Below, piece by piece: positions 57,366 to 64,000 of a DNA stretch of 64,000 nucleotides. Each line of letters begins with the position of its first letter. Position 1 is the first letter of the stretch. Where the stretch lies: assembly GCA_025201705.1 (NCBI GenBank), contig MU616583.1, positions 1 to 64,000 on the forward strand. Direction: 5' to 3'. The DNA is from Dissophora ornata. Lineage: Eukaryota > Mortierellomycota > Mortierellomycetes > Mortierellales > Mortierellaceae. The position numbers and the translations under genes were made by a program. The notes below the pieces were generated by a model that saw nothing but the letters and a program-made list of their open reading frames with translations, had not been told where the DNA came from and did no database searches.

Positions 57366-58061
57366 CTATGAATGGGGCGGGACAGATATTGTGATGGCTT
57401 TCCGCGTCGCGAATGCTTGGTGCTCATCGCCCTGGCTCGCGAGTGGGAATTCTGGGATCAACAGGCTCCGGGATCCATAGTTCGCGATCAACGGAACCAC
57501 TCCCTTTAACTGCCCACCATTGGATCCGCCCTGGATCTCGATATCCGCACAATTCGAGTACAACTCCCGATTTCCAATAGCATTGTTCCATAGCCACATA
57601 AACGTCGCTTTCCCGTTCGGTGTGTTTGCTGGAAGTGGGACCGAGACGGAGTAAGGTTGTCCACTACCAACACCTTTGAGACATTCGCGGATCAGGGTCT
57701 TTACCACGACCCAGGTCTTGCCGCTGTCGTATGAGAGGGCCCATTGACAATGACCACCGCCATGAGAGGCACCGACAGAGTAGGAAGTCTGAATAGACTG
57801 GCCAGCCTTGACAATAGTACGCGTGGCGGATGCGATAGTGCTCTTGCAGATCGGAGAATCCTGACTGTCGTGGGTACCGATCGGAGAATTGAGGTCGTAA
57901 TCGATTGTTTGGCCGTTCGAGGGTGGTGGACAACCAGCGCGAGGGCTCCCGCGGGCACATGGACGTAACAGACCTACGTGGGCATGGCATGCGGATATGA
58001 GGGACGAAATGGAGAGGAAAATGTAGAAGGCGAGGAATCGAACAGATTGTTTGATATACAT
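57366..58061 (-). CDS. Secreted LPMO-like copper protein, copy C
   Basis: Single exon, 231 aa. Signal peptide MYIKQSVRFLAFYIFLSISS, predicted cleavage after ACHA, leaving mature His1 (precursor His28). The second brace His is mature His73 in VGASHGGGHCQWALSY. Mature lengths before this point are identical in copies A, B and C, so no indels disturb the N-terminal half. Copy C shares HVGLLRPCARGSPRAGC with copy B. Downstream are DYDLNSPIGTHDS, WLWNNAIGNRELYSNCADIE and a C-terminal region ending in Ser. It lies 8.2 kb from copy B, beyond TRP2 and eL43, so the family has been dispersed after duplication. Function as an LPMO is inferred as for the other copies. Confidence 0.8.
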   Translation of the reverse strand: MYIKQSVRFLAFYIFLSISSLISACHAHVGLLRPCARGSPRAGCPPPSNGQTIDYDLNSPIGTHDSQDSPICKSTIASATRTIVKAGQSIQTSYSVGASHGGGHCQWALSYDSGKTWVVVKTLIRECLKGVGSGQPYSVSVPLPANTPNGKATFMWLWNNAIGNRELYSNCADIEIQGGSNGGQLKGVVPLIANYGSRSLLIPEFPLASQGDEHQAFATRKAITISVPPHS

Positions 58062-58748
58062 GTTGACAATTTTTTTATGGTACGAATAACGGTTAACGGC
58101 TATGGATTGTGGGGTATGGCTTGGTATTTATACGATCGCACCTACGATCCAAGGTGTAAATCTTTCAGTCAATGTCCGCACAACTCAAGCTCAGTACCAC
58201 CCACACCTATCCCTGTTTATTTGTGGCTCATGATTGCCGTCGAAACTGAAAGCACTCTGTCGCGATAGCGAAATCCGGGACGGCATTTAATTTCACTTGT
58301 AGATGAGCGAATAGGCACCGACAAAGGGACATGTCCCCTTTAACGATCAAACGCCAATGATCCCTTTCAATTCGAACATTGAAAAAGGAGATCACAATCT
58401 ATACATATCTCGTCTCTAACGCAGGGGAGCGAACGGGAATCGTCTGGCACTTGTCGCTTTTGCGACATACGTCTTGGGTTGCTGCACAACACCAGACGAG
58501 AGCACACGGTAATTAATTGTATGCCTTCAAACGTTTTGCGAAGAGAAAGGCGGCCATTGATCTTGACTCCTAACCCCTACATCTTTTCAACCCCCCTCTC
58601 CTCAAACATCTAATTTACCCGAGCAACAAGACGCCTCACTTCATAGGGTACTTTTTTTTTATTTCCACGGATTACAGGATGTGCGTTGCTCTTGTATTTA
58701 CATTTATGGCGTGTGAACTATTTTCAACGGCAATGCTGATCAGCAACT
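58062..58748. other. Intergenic region LPMO-like copy C / TauD dioxygenase
   Basis: Contains the promoter of copy C and the 3' end of the dioxygenase gene. No further gene seen. Confidence 0.5.
58123..58136 (-). promoter_or_regulatory. TATA region of LPMO-like copy C
   Basis: Contains TATAAATA on the minus strand within the 14-mer also found before copy B. It lies 62-75 nt upstream of the start codon. Confidence 0.6.
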
Positions 58749-59999
58749 TTAGGCGAGCTGCAAAGCGGGGTCCCGCTTAGCGTTATCTGCTGCTTCTTGT
58801 TTGGCAATGATAGCCTTGGCAGTGACCTCAAAGGCCTGAGCCTGTGTGCCCGAGTTAGGGTCGTAGAAAGGAATCTCTCCCGAGACTGTGACCCTCAGTC
58901 CGCGGCGGTGGTAGGGCTTGAAGTCCGGGACGCCAGTATGGAAAGTCGAGCGGTTATCCCAGATAGCAACACTGTGCTTCTCCCAGTGGAAACGAACCTG
59001 GTATTCCAACCGCTTGGACACCAAGTCGTTCAGGTACTCCAAAATCCACTTGGACTCTGCAATAGAGATGTTATTGATCTCACGTGTGAAGACCGAGTTG
59101 GCGTAGATGGACTTCCAGCCGGTGACGGGGTTGGTGCGAACGATGGGATGCTCCGAGTCGTTCAATTTTCCGAAGGTCTTGCGACCAGTGTTGGCCTGGA
59201 AGATACGGAAGATGTCCGAAGTGTGAGTGGCGGTAAGGCCCTCGAGCAAAGTCTTAATGGGCTGAGAAAGATCGTCGTAAACCTGGTAACCGTTAGCCCA
59301 GACAGTGTCACCACCGGCTTCAGGGATCTCGTCGAACTTCAAGATCGAGAATGAGGCAGGAGCTGGCTCGAACGAGACATCCGAGTGCCACGAGTTATTG
59401 GTGTTGTAGCGGTTTGAGGGGCTGTATGTGGGGTAACAAAACTTAGTAACGGTGAACTGAAGACAAAACTTTTGCCGAAAGCGATAAACCACATGCATGT
59501 GCATACCTGAGGCGAGAGTCAAGAACAATGACCTCAGGGTTTTCTTGATCATGAGGGACGAGAGGGTGAACGTGCAGAGGTCTATTGTTATGTTCGCGGT
59601 ACATACGGCTAGGTTAGAGTCCAGCATTCATCCTATTACTTCAACCCCTCAGGAAAGTACGATGAAACAGTTAGCTTACCCCCAACGAGCCCCGAGCTTG
59701 ACATGCTCCTTGGCGTCCAAGTCCTCCTGGTCGCGGAAGAAGACAACACCACGCTCAGCAACGAGGGCAGCGAGTTCCTCGGCCTGCTGTTCGGTCAACT
59801 GCGTCAACTTGATGCCATGAAGCTCAGTTCCGATCTTGGGGGTATAGTCGATACGCTTGGTAACGCTGGCGAACAGAGCCTTTTTCTCGGGATCAGCGCC
59901 TTTCCCAGCGACGCGGGTGGCGTGGGTGTTGCGGTCGGCAAGGGAGGCATCCTTCTCAGTGGCGGAGAGAATGACGTTGTCGGAAACTGATGGAGCCAT
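58749..59999 (-). CDS. TauD/TfdA-type Fe(II)/2-oxoglutarate dioxygenase
   Basis: Enzymes of this family hydroxylate taurine, other alkylsulfonates or sulfate esters, releasing sulfite as a sulfur source; yeast JLP1 is an example. The substrate here is not determined. Exons (minus) are 59999-59680, 59608-59507 and 59421-58749, both phases 2, giving 364 aa. The iron facial triad is visible: His153 and Asp155 in NNSWHSDVSF, and His302 in WDNRSTFHTG. The 2-oxoglutarate-binding Arg is in YHRRGLRVTVSGE (about 313-317). The N-terminal region contains IGTELHGIKLTQLT and ERGVVFFRDQ, typical of TauD. No targeting signal, so probably cytosolic. The next gene downstream of its promoter is a divergent MFS permease. 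Confidence 0.93.
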
Positions 60000-61905
60000 T
60001 GTTGTATTAACTAACTAGTGGTGGAAGTTGTCGAAGAGTTGTTTTGTCGGTGCAAGTGCTTTCGTCGGGTGAATTGCCTTCTACTTGTTGATGATGAGGA
60101 GAAAAGGTGTAGGAGGTGAAGTCTTTTATAGATGTACAAAAAAATCCAATGTGTCCGGCGCTGACAAATGCTTGTCACGAATGATATCCGAGATGTCGCG
60201 TCTCGCAAGGTCGATGAATCGGCGGAACTATCTGCCTTGGCAGAAGCGATGATAGAGAAACTGACAAAGTGGCGCGTTATGAGTCTATGAGAGTAAAGCT
60301 TTGGTTTGCATTAGATACCCTGACAGTGGCGTACAGTACACGATCGTCCAATGTGTTGTACAGCATTAAAAAACGTGTAAACGCAATGAAAAAGAGATCT
60401 GTTGAAACTCAAAGACATGAAATGGCGACATGGCCGGCGCGTGTTGCATCAAATTAGCCTCTCTAAATGAGAGCACCAAGTAGGTTTTAAAGGTTGCCCA
60501 GAATTTGCAACCTTGAACTTGACAAAAGACGCGCTCAAAGGATTTTACAACGAAACTTTCTTGTCAATTGCTCAATGTTATTATTTCTAGATATATGGCG
60601 ACACCACCCAGCATGGGTTGGCGCATGTTATTGAAGGTCGAGCTAGGCGCAAAGGGCTTGCAAGTTTGGTCTTTAGGGACTAATGTATCGACTATCCTGC
60701 GATGGTTTGATTTGACATCAACTTTTGAAAAACAATATAAATGGCCCAAGTGGCTCTGCCAAGTGCGACGGCAGAATGATAAGCCATGAGGCTCTCAAGC
60801 TGATTATGCTATTACCCCGATTCTCAAAGTCCAAAGGCACGGCAAGTTATGGTGTTAATTTCATGGGCAGTATCGTTAAGGAATCAACATAGTTCATGAG
60901 CAATTGGCAGCTGGCAGTGTAGTAACGTTCAGGGCTGGACAGGCGCAATGGGCACAGATCAGCATAAAAAGAGGTGATCCAAAGCAAAAAGACGCAGAAT
61001 TTGCACAGAATTGCAACATATTTCGGCCACCGCACTAAGCCAAACTCGGTTAGGTTACACAAACAAACTTTGTTCAAGGCGCATGCATTTTACAGCAATA
61101 GGTGTCCTCATACACTGTCCAATTGGTCAGATTGTGTTGTGTGCAAGGGCCTTGGTCTCGCACCAATTGCTCCCTGAACACAAAGTAGCTTCTACAAGAT
61201 CGTGATCCACAGTACGCATGATCAAATATCGCGCCGGAGAATCGATCGGTGCGCGGGAAAAGAAAGGGAAACGGCTCATCACAACTTTGGCGTACCATAT
61301 GCTTCCCCCTTCGCTTCTCCACATCAGGGACATGAGAGAGAGTCTACGATATCGTTGATATTGTTTAGTCCTCCCTCTGTCGAGCAGATCCTCCGTAAAA
61401 TCGCATCATTTTTCTCCACACGTTCGTCATGCCCAACATATCAGTCCTCTTATGCTGGAGACAGTTGTCAGATTGAGGACAGCTATCGTTAACAGATGTT
61501 TCCCGCTTCAAAAAGGTCACAGCCATACACAGGAATCTCTCGATAGTTTAGGCATATTTACGGGTTTCTCTAGGACTGGGCGCAACATAAACAAAGTTGA
61601 ACGAAACATCTTGCACAGACTCTTATAGATTGCCCAGCTCGATGCCGAAAAGAGGGTGGCTGTCGCTAAAACTTCTTTGAGAAAAAAAGGTTGCCTAGTC
61701 CCTCCTTCTTTAATTCTTCGTGCATGTGTGTTTAAAAAAAAGTATATATACTCGAACACAGCGCTCCTCCTTGAGAGTACGTACGCTCTCTGGTCTTTGT
61801 TCGTCTTCACCTCTCCTCTCTTTCTTATTCTCCAACGCGCGTCGCTTCATTGACTGCTATCAGAACCGCACGTGGCCATTCCCGTCACTCTCGAATACCT
61901 CCTCC
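60000..61905. other. Divergent intergenic region dioxygenase / MFS permease
   Basis: 1.9 kb with no supported gene; several 60-100 codon frames overlap on both strands without features. It probably carries the promoters of both flanking genes. Confidence 0.5.
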
Positions 61906-63697
61906 ATGTCGTCCGAGAAACATGAGGTGAATGAACACAAAAATGGGGACCTGTTCCATGACATCGAGAGCAAGGGCAGCGATACCTCAACATTGAGCGG
62001 CGCTGAACAAGCCGGTCCATGGGATGAGAAGCTCAGGGCATTGGGCGAGCGGAATCCACACTACGATCATGAACTCACCTGGACGGCCCAAGAAGAAAAG
62101 GAGCTCGTCCGGATATTCGATTTCAAAGTCCTCTCCTGGATCGGGGTCATGTGTAAGTCTCCATTACTCTAATCTACCTGCTTCTTTGTTTTTTGAGACA
62201 GTAACGTGCCTGCATCAACTCACATCAACTTCCACATATCATTAGTTTTCTTTCTGCAGCTGGACCGTGGCAATTTGTCAAACGCCTTGACCGACAACTT
62301 GATGCTTGACCTTAACGTCGACCTCAACACCATCACCCTCGGCACCACTGTCTTCGTCATCTTCTTCTGCTTCTTCGAGATCCCTTCCAATATGATCATC
62401 CGTCGCGTTGGCCCCCATCGCTGGATCCCTTTTCTCATGCTACTCTGGGGTCTCGCTACTGCTAGCCAAGTCTGGCTCAAGGACAGAGCCTCTTTTCTGA
62501 TCTGCCGTGCTCTTGTTGGCACATTCGAGGCCGGTTACATCCCCGGGATCGCGATTTATCTGACAACGTATTACAAACGTGAAGAGATGGCGTTGAGATT
62601 GTCCGTCTTTTGGAGTACGCTTTCTGTCGCGAACTCTGTGGCGGGCGTGTTGTCATATTTCATCCTGCATATGCGAGGGGTCGCTGGATTGGCCGGCTGG
62701 AAGTGGTTGTTCTTGATCGATGGACTAGCAACGGCATTTGTTGGTGTCATTTCGTTCTTTATCTTACCCGAGGGTCCTATCGCCACAAAGGGGTACCTAA
62801 GGTTTTCGGGTTATCTCACCGAGCGCCAAGAACTCATTGCTATAACGCGTCTCATCCGAGACGACCCATCCAAAGCTGATGGGTCCAAAAAAGTGGTTCC
62901 CAAAGAGGATATCTTGCGAGCGCTGTCGTCGCCTCGCATCTGGCCCAACATCCTGATCGGGTTTTTTGGTCTCCTACCCTCGACCCCAATTGCTAGCTTT
63001 GCACCGCTCATCCTGAAGATGCTCGGATTCAGCGCGTTGAAGTCCAATTTGTTGACTATTCCGGGTTACATCCTCAGTCTGATCATCATGTCAACAGTCT
63101 CGTACTCATCTGACCGATTCAACGAACGAGCCTTCCATGGTGCGGCCGCAACGTTATACTATGCAGTTTGCGTAGCTTGTCTAGCGCTGTTGCCGCTGGA
63201 CGCGAGCAAGTACAGTTTGTATGTTTGCTTGATCTTTACCATGGGTGCGCAAACGTGCTGGCATCCCGTCAACGTAAGTCGTTCGGCTTCATTACAATCG
63301 ATTTCTATTGCAGATTTGAAAAGCTGACAACTAATCCGCTTCTGTTTTGACCTATATTTATTCCTAGGCTGCATGGATTGCTGGCAACACAGCTCCTGTG
63401 GGCAAACGTACAATCGCGTTGGCCATGTATATCATCTCCGTCAACATCACAGCTATTGCCGGCACAAATGTCTTCCGTAGCAAGGACGCGCCCCGATTTA
63501 TCACCGGCATGTGGATCCTCTTTGGTTCTCTCGTTATCACAATCGCTCTCTTTATCTTCCAGAGATACCACCTTATTAACATCAACAAAAAGCGTGCCAG
63601 GATCACCAAGGACTGGACTGCCGAGGACTGGAGACATTATGATGAGACTACCAAAGATGTTGGCGATGATCGCCTAGACTTTGTTTTCTCTTACTAG
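61906..63697 (+). CDS. MFS transporter, anion:cation symporter (Dal5/Tna1-like) family
   Basis: A plasma-membrane permease of the fungal ACS family, whose members import allantoate, nicotinate, vitamins or small organic anions. Exons are 61906-62152, 62246-63273 and 63368-63697, phases 1 and 0, giving 534 aa. The acceptor at 62245 was chosen because it keeps the frame into FFFLQLDRGNLSNALTDNL, the family signature after TM1 (LDRxNxxNA). Other blocks: FEIPSNMIIRRVGPHRWIP, GTFEAGYIPGIAIYLTTYY, WSTLSVANSVAGVLSY, FFILPEGP, GAQTCWHPVNAAWIAGN and GKRTIALAMYI. The N-terminal 75 residues and the C-terminal 45 are hydrophilic and cytosolic. Substrate cannot be read from sequence; sulfonate or vitamin uptake are possibilities. 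Confidence 0.92.
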
Positions 63698-63717
63698 CCT
63701 CAAATCAACCTGTACAT

Positions 63718-63723
63718 AATAAA
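63718..63723 (+). terminator. Poly(A) signal AATAAA of the MFS permease
   Basis: AATAAA lies 20 nt after the stop codon. Confidence 0.5.
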
Positions 63724-63815
63724 TCTCGACTTTTTTTTAATGTATGTACAAATTTCTGAGAGGAGAGCAAAGGGTAGTCCCTTTCAACAAGAGTAGACAG
63801 TGAATAAGCACGACG

Positions 63816-64000
63816 CTATACTTTCGTGAAATGCCGGGGCTCGCTCGCAACGGTCGCGCGCTTGTAATAATTTCTCCGGCCACTTCGAGGCCTTTGTCCT
63901 TGCTCGTTTGACCCCGTTCGTGGGGGGGCACCACCATCAAACGACCCCTGGAATTTGACACGCGGGTTCCCTGGACCATCACGCTCCTGGACTCTATCTT
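63816..64000 (-). CDS. 3' end of a Gly/Arg-rich protein gene (continues beyond the window)
   Basis: On the minus strand a frame enters from the right edge and runs 61 codons to TAG at 63818-63816. It reads DGPGNPRVKFQGSFDGGAPP, then RTGSNEQGQRPRSGRRNYYK, ending EPRHFTKV. The composition (Gly, Arg, Pro, Asn, Gln, Tyr) is that of a disordered RG-rich tail of an RNA-binding protein. A longer overlapping frame on the same strand (63737-63982) has poorer composition and is treated as its shadow. Function is unknown without the rest of the gene. Confidence 0.5.
   Translation of the reverse strand, partial: DRVQERDGPGNPRVKFQGSFDGGAPPRTGSNEQGQRPRSGRRNYYKRATVASEPRHFTKV

Noticed and set aside
58797..59354. 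185-codon plus-strand open frame
   Set aside because: Antisense shadow of the TauD dioxygenase exon 3.

Overview
This window is nuclear DNA from a filamentous fungus. Nearly every gene is eukaryotic and intron-bearing: introns are mostly about 75-110 nt, with GTAAGT/GTACGT-type donors, CTAAC-like branch sites and TAG/CAG acceptors. Intergenic regions are pyrimidine-rich with AATAAA-type poly(A) signals. An early-diverging lineage (Mucoromycota, most plausibly Mortierellomycotina) would fit the intron style and the secreted LPMO-like paralogues, but this assignment is inference from memory of such genomes. No tRNA, rRNA, CRISPR or prokaryotic island was recognised.

Layout. 0.4-2.2 kb: monocarboxylate-type MFS transporter (+). 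3.0-4.1 kb: Ser/Thr-rich, probably GPI-anchored wall protein (+). 5.7-10.7 kb: large type II P-type cation ATPase with an unusual N-terminal extension (+), followed by a decayed mitochondrial-carrier fragment. 12.2-14.0 kb: DGAT1-like acyltransferase (+). 14.4-16.1 kb: SAR1 COPII GTPase (+). 16.3-18.3 kb: PTAR1-like prenyltransferase-alpha-repeat protein (+), tail-to-tail with the TFIIIC subunit TFC4/GTF3C3 (18.4-24.4 kb, -). 24.8-26.5 kb: CDC37 (-). 27.9-29.1 kb: unknown Ser/Arg-rich protein (+). 29.1-34.7 kb: the longest gene-poor stretch, leading to a homeodomain transcription factor (34.7-37.7 kb, +). 38.1 kb: piggyBac transposase relic. 38.7-42.6 kb: 11-exon gamma-tubulin complex component GCP3 (+), with the window's only run of Ns in an intron. 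43.3-45.2 kb: class III CoA-transferase (SUGCT-like) carrying an in-frame TGA and a frameshift. 45-58 kb: three intact LPMO-like secreted genes plus one relic, all minus strand, interspersed with an unknown coiled-coil protein, TRP2 (anthranilate synthase I) and ribosomal protein eL43. 58.7-60.0 kb: TauD-type dioxygenase (-). 61.9-63.7 kb: anion:cation symporter-type MFS transporter (+). Right edge: the 3' end of a basic, Gly/Arg-rich protein (-).

The genes do not form one pathway. They mix housekeeping functions (vesicle budding, Pol III transcription, chaperone, microtubule nucleation, translation, tryptophan synthesis) with nutrition and secretion functions (transporters, dioxygenase, LPMO-like proteins, wall protein, triacylglycerol synthesis). 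The LPMO-like set is the only local gene family and looks like a dispersed tandem expansion with one dying copy. A TauD dioxygenase close to an anion-type MFS permease is suggestive of organosulfonate scavenging, but they are separated by 1.9 kb and divergently oriented.

Most exon structures were rebuilt by hand from splice signals, reading-frame phase and family motifs. In every multi-exon model the phases close exactly to the stop codon, except the CoA-transferase, which is broken, and the first exon of eL43, which is inferred.
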